Of a DNA stretch of 64,000 nucleotides, positions 15,001 to 26,165 are shown piece by piece. Positions within the stretch are counted from its first letter, which is position 1. Every line of letters starts with the position of its first letter. The stretch comes from Salvia splendens. Lineage: Eukaryota; Streptophyta; Magnoliopsida; Lamiales; Lamiaceae. The position numbers were made by a program, and so were the translations under genes. The stretch is from contig NC_056036.1 in assembly GCF_004379255.2 (NCBI RefSeq), positions 38,268,076 through 38,332,075 on the forward strand, written 5' to 3'. The notes beneath the pieces were generated by a model, which saw only the letters and a program-made list of their open reading frames with translations, had not been told where the DNA came from and did no database searches.

Positions 15001-18000
15001 ATGGTCCTCCAAAATCTGTCAATTTTGTGGATGAATGTACTCCAGAATCATCTGATAAGGCTATTGCTCCACCAGCTATGCCTACTTTTGATCAATGTCA
15101 ACAGCTGATAACTCTATTGCAAAGTCAGCTTGCCACCAACACTCCTTCCACTTCCAATTCAGCCGCACAACATACTCATTCTCCCACACAATCTCCACCT
15201 TTCACAGGTACTATTCTATATCATCCTATCATAGCAAACATGTCTTTGCAATCACCTATTTGGCTCTTAGATACAAGAGCTACTCATCACGTTTGCTGCA
15301 ATAAGTTCTTTTTCAGCAATTGTTCTCCAGTTGGCAATGCTTCTGTGAAATTGCCAAATGGAGCTACAACTTCCATTACTCACATTGACACTATCTGCTT
15401 AACACCCTCAATTACTCTTTATTCTGTCTTATATGTCCCTTCTTTCTCATATAATCTCATCTCTGTGAGCTCTTTGACCAGTTCCCTTTCTTGCTCCTTA
15501 ATTTTCACTACTGATTCTATTGAAATTCAGTAAGCTTCTCAGGCCACTGTGATTGGGAGGGGTAGAAGATTTGGAAACTTATACGCACTAGATGTGAGTT
15601 CTGAGCATAATCATCCTCAAGGTTCTCTAAATTCTTCATCTTTTTATACCTACTTCTTTGTCTGTCTCTAAGCCTTTTGTTGTCAATTCTGTTATAAATA
15701 TTGATATTTGGCATAAGAGGTTAGGACATTTATCTTTCAGTAAGTTGAAATCTATGTCAAACACTCTCACATTCTCAAATAAAAACCATTCATTGTGTGA
15801 TATATGTCCTCTTGCTAAACAACAACACTTGCGGCAAGGAGCTTAGACATTATTGCATGAGGTTCCGAGTTCGAGCCCTCTTGACATCAGTTGTAATTTC
15901 CTCCTATCTACAGTATAAGAGTTTATAAATAAAAAAAACAACACTTGCCCTTTCAATTATCTGAAACTGTTGCCAAAGAGCCTTTTGATCTCATTCACTG
16001 TAATGTATGGGGTCCTTTCTCACCAAACACAAACCATGGATACAAATACTTCCTCACCATTGTTGATGATCATTCCATATTTGTCTGGACCTTTCTCATG
16101 CAGAACAAATCTGATGTCTCATCCATTCTGATTCAGTTCTTTAATACCATTCTCACACAGTTTAACAAAAAGATCAAAGCCATTAGATTTGATAATGCTC
16201 CAGAATTCAATATACCTTCCTTATATCATTCTTTTGGCACCATTGTGCAACACTCTTGTATGGAAACCCCTCAGCAAAATGCTCGAGTTGAGAGAAAACA
16301 CAAACATCTTCTCAATGTGGCTAGAAGCCTTCTTTTCCAATCACATTTGCCTATACATTTTTGGGGAGATTGCATCCTAAGTGCATCTTATCTAATAAAC
16401 AGAACCCCCTCTTCTGTGCTTCCTAATAATCTCACCCCATTCCATACTCTTTGATAAACCTCCATCCTACACTCACTTAAGAGTCATAGGTTGTCTCTGC
16501 TATGCTTCTTCATTGCATAGAGACAGAGATAAATTTTCTCCTAGAACCATTAAATGTGTCTTTCTGGGATATCCCACAGGGTACAAGGGTTACAAACTCC
16601 TAAACCTAGACCCCATGCAAGAAATTATCTCAAGGCATGTAGTCTTTCATGAGAATACCTTCCCTCTGGCTCATCTTCCATCTTCCAACTTTCCTGATCC
16701 ACCAACACCAACTCATTATCCACCTTCCCAGCCCAGCCCCAACCTCTCAAAACCATCCACACACTCCCCAGCTCCCATAACTTATGATCAAGATATCCCT
16801 TCTGATGCAACAGTCACCAGAGCTGGCAGACAGACAAAGCCTCCACCTCACTTAACAGATTTCCTTTGCAATTCTGTTGCATCCTCTACTCTCCATCCTA
16901 TATCAGCTCACTTCACTTTATCCAAACTCAGTCCTGAATATCTTAAATATATCATCCTCATGTCAGTCATCTATAAACCACACACATATAAATAAGCCTC
17001 TGAAATCAAAGAGTGACAGTTGGCAATGCAAGAGGAGTTATCAGCCTTCATCAGGACTGACACCTGGTACATTACTGTGCTACCACTAGGAAAAACTCTA
17101 ATAGATTGTAAATGGATCTATAAAGTGAAATACCATGCTGATGCCACTGTGGAGAGGTATAAAGCTAGACTTGTTGCTAAAGGCTTTACTCAACTCGAGG
17201 GAGTTGATTTTCTGGATACTTTCTCTCCAGTTGCCAAGCTCACAACAGTTAAAATGATGCTTGCTTTGGCAGCCATCAATGGTTGGTCTCTTTCACATTT
17301 GGATGTCAATAATGCATTCCTCTATGGAGATCTAGATGAAGAAATTTACATGACACTACCACCTGGTCTTGAAGTGGACAGACTTGATGTTGAGGGGGCC
17401 ACTCCTGACTCAACATTAGTCTGTAGACTGAAGAAATCACTCTACGGCCTCAAACAAGCTTCTAGGCAATGGTATCTCAAGCTATCAGAAGTTCTGAAAG
17501 AATTTGGATTGCAACAATCAAATTCTGATCATTCTTTCTTCTACAAATCTGATACAACAACAAGCTTCTTTGGCATAGTAGTGTATGTGGATGATATCTT
17601 GGTGGCTACTACAGATCCACTAATGACTGAAGACTTCAAAAATTTTCTGCCAAAACACTTCAAATTCAAAGACCTAGGAGCTCCAAAATATTTTCTTGGC
17701 ATTGAGATTGCTAGGAACAAAAAGGGAATTTAGATTTCACAAAGGAAATCTGCTATGAATCTAATCAATGATGCAGGACTCTTAGGCTGCAAGCCTTCAA
17801 CAACACCTATGGATCCCACAAAGAAGTTACAAATGGACTCAGGCTCTATTTTAGAAGATCCATCAAAGTATAGAAGACTGATTGGAAGACTCTTATACCT
17901 TTGTATCACTAGACCAGATATAACTTATGCAGTGCATAAGTTGAGTCAATATGTCTCAAAACCGTGTGTGGATCATTGGAATGCAGCTGAGAAAATTCTG

Positions 18001-19131
18001 AGATATTTGAAGAGAACTCCAGGTCATGGACTCTTCTTCTCTAGCCATAGCAAACCTATATTGAGCATCTTTTCAGATGCAGATTGGGCAGCATGCCCGG
18101 ACACAAGGAAGTCCATGACTGGGTATTGCTTGTTCCTTGGCAACTCTCTAATCTTATGGAAAACTAAGAAGCAAAACACAATATCTAAGTCTTCTGCAGA
18201 GGCAGAGTATCGAGCAATGGCTCAAGCTACTTGTGAAGTTGTATCGGCCAAGAGCTTGCTTGAAGAGTTTGGTGTGAAGACAGAAAAGGCAGTGCCATTA
18301 TATTGTGATAATCAATCGGCTATCTACATATGTTCTAACCCAATGTTTCATGAGAGGACAAAACACATTGAGATTGATTGTCACACGGTTAGAGAGAAAT
18401 ATCTATAGGGCATTATCAAGCCAATGCACATCAGAAACAATTTGCAGATTGCTGACATCTTTACTAAACCATTGGAAGAAACGGCCTTTCAATCTACACT
18501 TGACAAGATGAACTGCACTAGTCTATATAGTCCATCTTGACGGGGCATGTTGAAGAGAACAAATCACGTGTGCATGGATGTGAAGTCGGCATACACGAAT
18601 GCAAGGATGTGAAGAAGAGATGTGACCGAAAATATCTTGGTCTTAGCTGTCATACAGCTAGCTCCTAGTCAGCTCCGAGTCAGCATGGTGTGAACTCGGA
18701 GGGAGTTAGTTACTAGTTAGTTAGATCTCTTTTTTATTGCTTATCTTAGCTCAGCTCGCTTTATATAAATAGCTCGTCACAGTTTGTAGTATGTAAGCTT
18801 AAAGTTGTGATCAATAAAATTCAGTTTTCTCTCATCTTCATTCAATATGTTTGATTTCACTACTTTTTACAAGTACTCAAGCATAATGATCACACAATTC
18901 CATTGAATTTAACACTTCAACCATTGAATTATGCAATGCTAAAGTTTCACAATTTCAATCAGAGATAGAGCTAAAACAAACTGACTAATTACAAGAAAGG
19001 CATATATAAGATCAAAACAAAATAGAAATTCAACCAGACAAGATGAGAGATTTACCAATGGGGACAAAGGGATTTCTCGCTCGCTTAATATCCTGAAATA
19101 AGTCTTCTAATTCCGAATTCACAGCACCCAT
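9034..19131 (-). CDS. Small HIG1-domain mitochondrial membrane protein, split by a transposon-filled intron
   Basis: Coding exon 1 is 19131-19056 and coding exon 2 is 9188-9034; joined they give 76 residues. Exon 1 ends ATTG before a GT donor and exon 2 follows a CAG, which restores the continuous block NPFVPIGGAFMTAGVL. The C-terminal part (VLVAGLISFRQGN, then RARVVVQGATVALMVG) is the HIG1 domain: two hydrophobic helices with a short polar loop. HIG1 proteins (yeast Rcf1 and relatives) sit in the mitochondrial inner membrane and support respiratory supercomplexes. The intron is about 9.9 kb, and nearly all of it is an hAT element and a Copia element that both lie outside the splice sites. 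A CAG stands directly before the ATG, so a 5' UTR intron is likely (see the exon near 20832). The loop is slightly shorter than I would expect for plant relatives. The gene looks intact; whether the large intron is spliced efficiently is unknown. Confidence 0.82.
9422..9770. repeat. Left subterminal palindromic repeats of the hAT element
   Basis: There are many copies of GAACCGG, CGGTTC and the palindrome AACCGSCGGTT in both orientations, starting just inside the terminal inverted repeat. In hAT elements such subterminal repeats are the binding sites for the transposase zinc finger. The matching block at the other end lies at about 13190-13360. Confidence 0.75.
10024..12555 (+). pseudogene. 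hAT transposase (BED zinc finger, RNase H-like, hATC), inactivated
   Basis: Exon 1 is 10024-10170; a GTAAGT..TAG intron follows and exon 2 opens at 10276. The N-terminus is glycine/serine rich. A BED-type finger follows (CNYCDKVYKF, then LRRHLVTKH), then the catalytic fold with ICSDVWVDCFNRHSYMG, VGFDNATTNTASIN and HQRCICHILNLCVQDAL. These blocks match the plant RICESLEEPER-like hAT group. Several lesions are visible: an in-frame TGA at 10903-10905, a change of frame between about 12240 and 12410 across the C-terminal dimerisation region, and a TAG at 12466-12468 where the family has Trp. The frame then runs on to a TAG at 12553-12555. It cannot make a whole transposase. Confidence 0.87.
13190..13360. 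repeat. Right subterminal palindromic repeats of the hAT element
   Basis: Dense AACCGGCGGTT, GGTTCATGAACCGG and related palindromes mirror the block at 9422-9770. They lie immediately inside the right terminal inverted repeat. Confidence 0.75.
13744..14067 (+). repeat. 5' LTR of the Copia element
   Basis: 324 bp, bounded by TG and CA. A TATA box (TATATAAATAG) lies near 13957-13968, and an AATAAA-type signal (CAATAAAATT) further on. Confidence 0.9.
14090..18540 (+). pseudogene. Copia Gag-Pol polyprotein, broken
   Basis: The domains appear in order in shifting frames. Gag comes first (YLDDAKEIWSDLRDRF), then a zinc knuckle (CSHCGKTNHTVDKC). The protease has DTRATHH, where the family has DTGATHH, so the active-site glycine is lost. 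The GAG-pre-integrase motif (WHKRLGHLSF) precedes an integrase core with RFDNAPEF and the ERKHKH segment. Reverse transcriptase follows with YVDDILVATTD, then RNase H with SKSSAEAEYRAMA. Damage includes a frame change near 14155, stops near 15531, 16993, 17731 and 18406, a frameshift near 16450, and a SINE inside the integrase at 15833. No functional polyprotein can come from this copy. Confidence 0.9.
15833..15936 (+). mobile_element. 5'-truncated tRNA-type SINE inside the Copia integrase
   Basis: A 104-bp insert splits the integrase between the codons for KQQHL and PFQL. It is flanked by a perfect 12-bp duplication, AACAACACTTGC at 15821-15832 and 15937-15948. The insert contains a pol III B-box-like block (GGTTCCGAGTTCGAGCCC) and ends in an A-rich tail. 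The duplication length, tail and B box fit a SINE; the A box seems to be missing, so the 5' end is probably truncated. Confidence 0.78.
18548..18871 (+). repeat. 3' LTR of the Copia element
   Basis: 324 bp, the partner of 13744-14067. It is preceded by a short, purine-rich tract (GACGGGG) in the polypurine-tract position. Confidence 0.9.
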
Positions 19132-19466
19132 CTGCTTCTTTAAATATGAATCAGCAACAACCAATAAAAACAATTCCAACAATAGCAACAAAATACAAAC
19201 ATAAATAGTAATATATGTGTTCTTCATAAGTTAGTCAATTCAGAAACACGTGAAAACGTTACTGAATTGGGGAATCTGTGTGACCTAAGCTGAATGCAGC
19301 CTTAGCAAGAGGAATTTGTAACTTAATTATTCAATTTCTTTTTAAAAAAAACTAAATAAAAATGGATACAAGCTTAAGGTAATCAAAATCAGATAAACAG
19401 TAGTGCGTTATAATGCTAACTTTTCTTAAATTGCTAACTTGTTAACTCATCAACGCAGTGTATTAA

Positions 19467-20613
19467 AGTCATCCGCAACGCTGTCACTTATCCGTCCCTT
19501 AAATTACTATTCATGGGCCCACTGTACTTTTTTACTCCATCTCTTAACTAAGGGACGGAACCTGCAACCCTCCGTCCCTTAAATTATTATTCATTCAATT
19601 TCATTTTTTATTTTTATTTCCAACCAAATTCAATTAAAAAAAATACAATTCATTAAAAATAAAATAAAATTACAACATAAAATAAAAATACAACTTAAAA
19701 TTCAAAAAAATAAAAAAAAACACATAATTAAAATCCTAAAAAAATAAAAATGACATAATTTAAAATACAAGACGCTGATCTAGGCGTTGTACACTGCCAG
19801 TGTTTCTTTGGGGCCGTACGGATGTCGGCCTAGATCCTCCTCCTCCTCCTCCTCGTCTGCCTCCGCCCTGAAGCTTCCACCGCCTCGGCCTCCTCCCCCG
19901 CCTCGGCCTCCTCCACCGCCTCGGCCATCTTCCGGAGTGGGATCAAAGGAATAATCCTCCCGAATCTGGGATGATCCCTGCAAATAACTCGGGGCCGAGG
20001 GACGGGCTTATGCATCCACATCAAAATGGGGTGGTTGGTACCCCCCGACGTCGACGAACCCTGGGTGCCCGGCGTCGACGAACCGGAACCACCACCGAGG
20101 ACATTGCACATGCCCCCAGTCGCCGAACGCGTTGATGTCGAACCCGCCGAAGCCGCCACCGCCAGAGTTTCCGTCGCCGGACATTTTGTGATGAAAGGTT
20201 AGATGAAAATTGGAGAGGAAATGGAGATGATTTGGGAAGAATAGATGTGTATTTGTGTGTGAAATGCGGATGAATTAGGAGTATTTATAGAGTAAAAAAA
20301 TAAAAAACGGTAATACAAAGGTAATATTACAGTTTTTCATTTTTTAATTTTTTTTAATTCAAATTTTTTTAAAAAAATGAATTATTGCGTCAGCGTGACG
20401 ATGCCCACTCGCGGGCCGGCGAGTGGGCGTCATGCATGGCGCCAGAGCGCGCCACGTCGCCTCGGGGCGTGGCAAGACGTCTCGCCATTCGTCAGGGCGG
20501 GACGGAACGCGGAACAGGCTGGGGACGAGACGGGGCGCTGCAACGCGTCACGCCGCCGTCTCGTCCCTTAGTGACGGAATACGGGCCACCCGTCTGACGC
20601 CTTGCAGGTGGCC
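19467..20613 (-). mobile_element. PIF/Harbinger element carrying only an ORF1 remnant
   Basis: The 1147-bp element is bounded by related inverted ends (CATCCGCAACGCTGT left; CCACCTGCAAGGCGT read from the right) and a TAA duplication at 19464-19466 and 20614-20616. Read on the minus strand, its 5' leader (GC-rich terminus, TATA box CTCTATAAATACTC, then the stretch with CACACATCTATTC) and its 3' tail match those of the transposase element at 32676-34801. It is therefore the same family with different coding content. Confidence 0.75.
19780..20184 (-). pseudogene. Harbinger ORF1 (Myb/SANT-like) N-terminal remnant
   Basis: From ATG at 20184 the frame reads MSGDGNSGGGGFGGFDINAF, meets a stop near 20007, and continues in frame through REDYSFDPTPEDGRGG and an acidic run to GRHPYGPKETLAVYNA, where a TAG replaces the expected Trp at 19780-19782. 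The last block resembles the start of the trihelix/Myb-like domain of PIF/Harbinger ORF1 proteins, which bind DNA and help import the transposase. The rest of that domain is deleted. Confidence 0.6.
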
Positions 20614-20831
20614 TAAAAATGTCAACACAATCACGTTAAAATGTCAACACATATATGTTGACATTTAAATATTAATGTCAACACAATGTATTAAAATATC
20701 AGTTTAAGTTTATGTTGACATTTCAGTATCATCGTGTTGACATTTTTAATACACTACGTTGATGAGTTAACAAGTTAGCAATTTAAGAAAAGTTAGCAAC
20801 GGATCACACCCCAGATAAACAATTTTGTTAC

Positions 20832-20910
20832 CTTGGAAAATTTCTCCTATGACAACGCAGATGCAAATCAATATTTTGTTAAAAGTAGAGCGATCGGAAA
20901 AGGAAAAGAA
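20832..20910 (-). other. Probable 5' UTR exon of the HIG1-domain gene
   Basis: On the minus strand the sequence runs from a TATA-like box (CTCTATAAATT near 20924-20936) through a leader ending TTTTCCAAG, followed by GTAACA, a usable donor at 20831. It contains no ATG. The acceptor would be the GAAGCAG directly before the start codon at 19131. The transcription start position is a guess from the TATA box. If correct, the gene spans about 12 kb for a 76-residue product. Confidence 0.5.
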
Positions 20911-20923
20911 AATTTCTTGCGTG

Positions 20924-21035
20924 GAATTTATAGAGCTATTGAAGAACTGAAGCGCGGTGACTGAAGAAGTGAAATAATTAGGCCATGCCCATAAACTGTT
21001 AGGCTCAAGTATGATATGATTGGGCCTAAGCCCAT
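20924..21035 (-). promoter_or_regulatory. HIG1 gene promoter with TATA box and paired site II elements
   Basis: A TATA-like TATAAATT is read on the minus strand near 20930. TGGGCC lies at 21021-21026, with an inverted AAGCCCA directly after it. Site II motifs are common in plant nuclear genes for mitochondrial respiratory proteins, which fits the HIG1 product. Confidence 0.5.
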
Positions 21036-21140
21036 TTCCTAGTGCTAATTAATTGAGGCTAACCCATTTGTTCAATTTTTTTGTGCCATCGTCACGAACG
21101 TCAATCTCATTTTAATATTAGTATATTTAATTCTATTATA

Positions 21141-21319
21141 CTCCCTCCGTCCCGGGCTACTCGCTCATTTCCTTTTCGGCTCGGAGATTAAGGAATGAGT
21201 GTATAGGAAAGTAAAAAATGACGGCTGTAGGTGAAATTTTTTACTAAAAATGGAAAGAGTGCAAGTAACTTGGGACGCCCAAAAAGGAAATAAGTGCGAG
21301 TAGTGCGGGACGGAGGGAG
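21141..21319. mobile_element. Stowaway MITE
   Basis: The 179-bp element starts CTCCCTCCGTCCC and ends with the inverse GGGACGGAGGGAG, inside a TA duplication (21139-21140 and 21320-21321). This is the classic Tc1/mariner-type Stowaway structure, and it is non-coding. Confidence 0.9.
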
Positions 21320-21362
21320 TATTAAAAATTAAATTAAATTTAGTCATTCATGAAAAATTGTA

Positions 21363-21614
21363 CTCCATTCGTCCCAAATAAGTTGAGTCATATTCTTTTT
21401 TTGGACGTCCCAACAAAGTTGAATTATTTCCCTTTTTGACAAAAAAACAAAACATTCAACCACTCTTACTTTATTTCATCACCTATTTTATTCTCTTCAT
21501 CTCTCTTACTTTTTTCCCTCTCCTATTTATTTTACTTTCATTTAATTTATTCAACATAATTTTTTAATCTCCGTGCCCAAAAGTTTTATACCAACTTAGT
21601 TGGAACGGAGGAAA
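21363..21614. mobile_element. Stowaway MITE (diverged)
   Basis: It starts CTCCATTCGTCCCAAATAAG and ends CTTAGTTGGAACGGAGGAAA, flanked by TA. The ends pair with several mismatches. A further decayed copy seems to follow at about 21820-21990. Confidence 0.75.
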
Positions 21615-22580
21615 TACTAGTATGAACTTTTTAACTGTGGACTCAACTACAATACTAACAACGTGTACCCCACTCTCAATTTACACACTTCGACATGCCA
21701 TTTCTCTTCCTCTCTAACTTTACTAATTATACATTAAAACTCGTGTTCATCAAAAGGTCTAATTTTCGAGGACATACTTTATCACTTATGCATTAAAACT
21801 CGTGTCTGTCTAAAAGTTTATATTCTCTCCATCCCACTCTATGTGGAGTATTTCTAATTCGGCACAGAATTTATATAGTATTGTTTTATGAGTAAAGTAA
21901 AGAGAATAAAGTAACCGAAAGGGGAAAATTAGAGACATTGATATTTCCATATTTAGAAATACGTCATTTAGAGTGGAACGTTCAAAAAAGGAAAATGTGT
22001 CCCTAAGAGTGCACTCAAAGATTTCATGGACCAAGAAAATGATATGAATGAGAAAATGTGAAGATAATGAAGATGAAATTTCAACTGACACGGCGGAAAA
22101 CGATGCAACTCACCTCCACTTACCACTTATTAAGGAGGTACGGGGGGAGAGCATCTCTTCCCGGTGGCAACAAAGAGCCTTAAACCAGCTCTTCTGCTGG
22201 CCTTAAGCCATCTGCATACCATCTAGATGCCATATGTTTACATACAAAGCAGGAAGTATTACAAATACAAATAACAGACTTGCTTAGATACGGCCTTGTC
22301 ATGTACAGATTCCCTAACTTCAGCAGTAGTGATTATTCACGAGAGATGCCGGCTACTGGTTTTGCACAACAGACTTCTACTACCTTTTTTACAATATCTT
22401 ACAGCTCAACAAACATAGTGGGAAGTGGAAACTGTCATCGAGCAACGAGCAAAAATCTACATTCGTTCATCAGGCATCAAAGTAGAATCTTCATGTAAAT
22501 ATAGGCAACTATGGAAGGCTTTGAGTTTTATATCATACCATAACATTGTATCTTTGCTCTACAATATCCAATCCAATTGT

Positions 22581-25447
22581 TCAATCATTTGTTGAGCATG
22601 TGCATTTCTTTTGATGCTCCGTTAGATCCTGCAAAAGAGGGAGTAGTTTTCTGAAATGTATGAACTAAAACCAAGGAACACAACGCAAGATAACTGATGA
22701 AGAAATCAACTTCTAAACATCAAGCATGTCCAGCAGGTGCTTTCAATAATTGTTAAGCATGCAGCACCCAAGAGAAAGACGGAAGTACAGATACTCCAGC
22801 ATAGGTGAAACATTAACGAGCTCAAATTTGTTGCACTAACACTCACCTAACAAATGAGATTCAAGTAAAACAATGCAATTGATTCAAGTAAAACCATGCA
22901 ACAGAAGAAGCATGATTTTACTTTTTAGTGGGCCCATAAACCAATTTTAAATCCAACACCCAATACCCCCGTTGTGGGACCCATCACCGCTTAAAATACA
23001 TCTCCTAACATTTTTCTTAAAATCCATGCTCTCCCCTAGGTACCACACTCATCATGGACGGATGAAGCAATTTCTCATAATTCGTTATCTCAAGGGAATG
23101 GGACAAAATCCAAGGTAGTGGCACACATTGATATAAAACAACTAAATCAAGTAGGAATGAAGACAAATCCTGAATTGTTGGCAATATAGTTCATCAACCC
23201 TAACTGTATAATGAGAAAATAAACAACCTGGATCTCTTTCTGCAGATGCTTGACATAAGCTACAGCTTCTTCTAACATGTCTGCGGTGTTCGTTTGCTGC
23301 AAGCAGGAAAATCAAAATACTCCATATTATTTTAAAGCTCTTGAAAATTTTGAAACCAAGGTTGTTAAAAGGAATGGAGTAAATCTTTTAGGTAGTTGCT
23401 CATCATGAAGCGAAAGGAATAGTTATAAAGCACTACAATATGAATGCTGAGCAAAGAGCCAATTTTTACTTGAATACGTTCACCAGTTATATTTCAAGAC
23501 ATCAATTCACATCATAATCCCCAGCAATAAAATATCTAACGCTATTAGCATAGCATCAAAAGTCCCATGTTCGCCACAACTAGTTTTGCTTGTCTAAAAC
23601 CTGATATCAAATAAAACTTGCTGTAATTAACTAGCTGAGTACACATAAAAGGGAGAGAACTGATAGAAAGTGAATTAAGTAATGACTCATTTACACAGCA
23701 CATATTTCCTTTTTATAGCATGCAACCAATCACAATAGAAGAGTATGTAAAATAAGCTTATGTGATAATCACCCTATCCATATTAGGGACAAGTTCTTGC
23801 AGCTTCCTTATCCTGTCACTGATCCGCGTTCTTCTCTCCTGATTATAAAGTCACAAGGGGAACCAGTTGGCCAAAGCCATAACCTAATCAGGGCCACAAA
23901 TAATACGTATGGAAATAAGAAAAAACAGGTTACTTGAGTACCCTTTCAGCAATGCTGCGAGGATGAGTAGCACAGCCACGTTTTGCTCGTACCCTACACA
24001 TTACTGAGTCCTCCAAAATATTCTCCATATCAAGATCAAATGACCCTCCCGAGCCTTGCAGTTGCCTACGCTTCTCTCGTTTCTTCAGCAACAAAACAAA
24101 AATTATAACTACTATTCTCGGATAACACTTACAAGGGAAGTCATCAGGAAGAAGCACCAAACATAAAAGCTAACATAAACAACCAGTAGGCAACAATAAA
24201 ATGACTAGTTATTACTAAGAAGCAACAAAATTTATGATGTGCATTAAGTGAGATAATGCTTCCTATTGGAAAAAAAACATATCATTCACTACAGTGTAGA
24301 CATGCTACATTTCGTGGCATTTCAAATATGTTGTGTTTCCCATTCATTAATAAATAAATAAATAAATAGTGACTCTCAGCTGCTATTATGAATACATATG
24401 AAGTTCAATATGGGGTACCAACTATCATCACTGTGATTCCAAATCAATGCACACATAATACTCCTACCAAATTATAACACCAGCAAGTTTTTACTATTTC
24501 TCACATGCAATTGCAACTATAATGCTTTCTTGGTTTCCTTTTCACTTTGAGTTTTTGGACATACGTGTCTATGTACTTCAAATTTGTGTTACCAAATATT
24601 CAAAATAAAATCATCAATATAACTCATTAGCTACGAATAAAGTTCATGTCTTCAAATATAGAACTCCACATCTAGAACAATACAATTACTCTCTTCCATA
24701 TAAATTAACGTCAGAAAAGTAAGTTTGAGGCTAAATTTCCCAGCTCAAAGGGGCATTGTAATTCCTAGAAACTAATCATCAGTACTCATTTCATATAAAA
24801 TCGATAATTCACTGATTTCCTACAGTGTTACAGTTAGTCAAATATTTCTGCTATCATTTGCTCAAATCGTTTAAAGCAAAAGCACAATTAGCAACGAAGA
24901 AGTAATCCACGAGGCCAAAAAATAGAAGGAAAAACACTGATGCTTCTTGGCTGAGCCATAATATACTATCAGTTATCACTAAAATTGATCTAATTCATAC
25001 CACTTGAGTAGAAGAAGACGAAGACGGCGACTTTTTCGGCGAAATCCCATCCAAATCCTCCGCCTCGCGTGCGCGCTTACCTTGATTCACCGGCACGAGC
25101 TCATAATCCGCCGGAATCCCTAAATTCGAAAACAACCCTTCCGAGCTATTAAGCAGAGACAAAAACTCCGCCGGCGAGCTGTTCATCCTCAGGAAATTGC
25201 TAAATCCGCCGCCTCCTGCGGACTCCAGCAGCTCGAGATCCACTTCAGCGGTGGAGGAGGCATTGGGCGGCGGAGGCGGTTTAGGTATATCCAATACGAC
25301 GTCGGGCAAGACCTGCTCCTCGTCCGACTCGAGCAACGCTTCCAACCAAGTCACCGGAGCTGACCGGTATCTAGCGAGCCCGCCGCCGTCTCCCCGAGTC
25401 GGCTCGGCGCTTCCGCTGCCGCGCGGCGGTTGCATCTGCCGAATCAC
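22581..25447 (-). CDS. bHLH transcription factor, bHLH80/bHLH81-like
   Basis: Five exons (25447-25001, 24082-23942, 23838-23773, 23296-23228, 22628-22581) join in phase 0 throughout and give 256 residues, close to Arabidopsis bHLH80 and bHLH81. The N-terminal exon is low in complexity with acidic and proline patches, and includes the subfamily block around NFLRMNSSPAEFLSLL. Exon 2 ends with the basic region RAKRGCATHPRSIAER, which keeps the His-Glu-Arg positions needed for E-box contact. Exons 3 and 4 give the helix-loop-helix (RIRKLQELVPNMDR, then NTADMLEEAVAYVKHLQKEI). The C-terminus is short and ends CTCSTND. Relatives in this subfamily include activators of CONSTANS and regulators of stomatal or ion-transport genes, but the role here is not deducible. 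A second ATG twelve bases downstream (MQPPRG) could also serve as the start. Confidence 0.9.
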
Positions 25448-26165
25448 TACAGTTTGTTTTTTGTTACTTTTCTCCTTTTTCTCTTTTACTTTTAATTATC
25501 TTTTTTCCTTATCCAGAAATACCATTATCAGGTGATTTATGTTTTTGAGTTTCAACTTTTTGAGCCATCCCTCAAGTTCCATTTCGTAAAGTTTTCTGCA
25601 GTCATGTCCTTTTATACCAAAATCGTTAATATGACTCGCTAGATTCCCGATAGCGATGGGACTCACCAAAATAGCAGCCACACTAGCACTTTTCTTAACT
25701 CGTATATTGACTTATTCACATTTTTGTGCTAGATTTTTTATTCTTGTAATCAAAAGGGGAATTTTGTTACAAGTAAATTAAATAAAGAAAATTGTATACG
25801 AAATAAGTACTAGTAGTATCAAACTTGCAACTTCTTAATTATATATAAGGTGAGTGATTCTAGAGTCCAAACCCTCCAAAACACTAATTTTGGGAGTGAA
25901 ATGTCTACATAAAATGAAAATAGAGAGAGGTCACAAATGCCTAAAGAGGCAAGATTTTTACAAGCTGAGATTTTGATGTAAAGGAGAATCCAAAATGGTG
26001 TTTAGTAATCAACAGTCCAAATCTATAGGCAACCATCAATACATTTCATAACTACAAAAAAAAAGATCGCTTCGATGCTGCAGAGCTTGTTCATTCCATT
26101 ATCTCCCGATTCGAGTTAACTTACCATGCACCAAGCAAAACCAACAAACTCTGTATAATCTAGAA

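Larger units (their letters stand above)
13744..18871 (+). mobile_element. Copia LTR retrotransposon (defective) in HIG1 intron 2
   Basis: Two 324-bp direct LTRs (13744-14067 and 18548-18871), each starting TGTTGAAG and ending TTTTTACA, flank gag, protease, integrase, reverse transcriptase and RNase H remnants in the Copia order. By eye the LTRs differ at about 12 positions (about 96% identical), so the insertion is moderately old. The flanks AGTAT and AGTAC form a 5-bp target duplication with one change. A primer-binding site of the initiator-tRNA type (TGGTATCAG) starts at 14068. Confidence 0.92.
19400..20811. mobile_element. MULE-like MITE, host for a nested Harbinger element, in HIG1 intron 1
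   Basis: The outer arms, 19400-19466 and 20614-20811, are inverted copies over about 65 bp (sharing CTAACTTTTCTTAAATTGCT and what follows). They are flanked by a perfect 10-bp repeat CAGATAAACA at 19390-19399 and 20812-20821. Without the inner insert the element is about 265 bp and rich in TGTCAACA. A 9-10 bp target duplication with long inverted ends points to the Mutator-like group. A relative of the same length class stands at 32319-32590. Confidence 0.65.

Noticed and set aside
19132..19227. Upstream extension of the HIG1-domain protein with a hydrophobic N-terminus
   Set aside because: A CAG acceptor stands directly before the family-like start MGAVNSELED, and the extension looks like translated intron.
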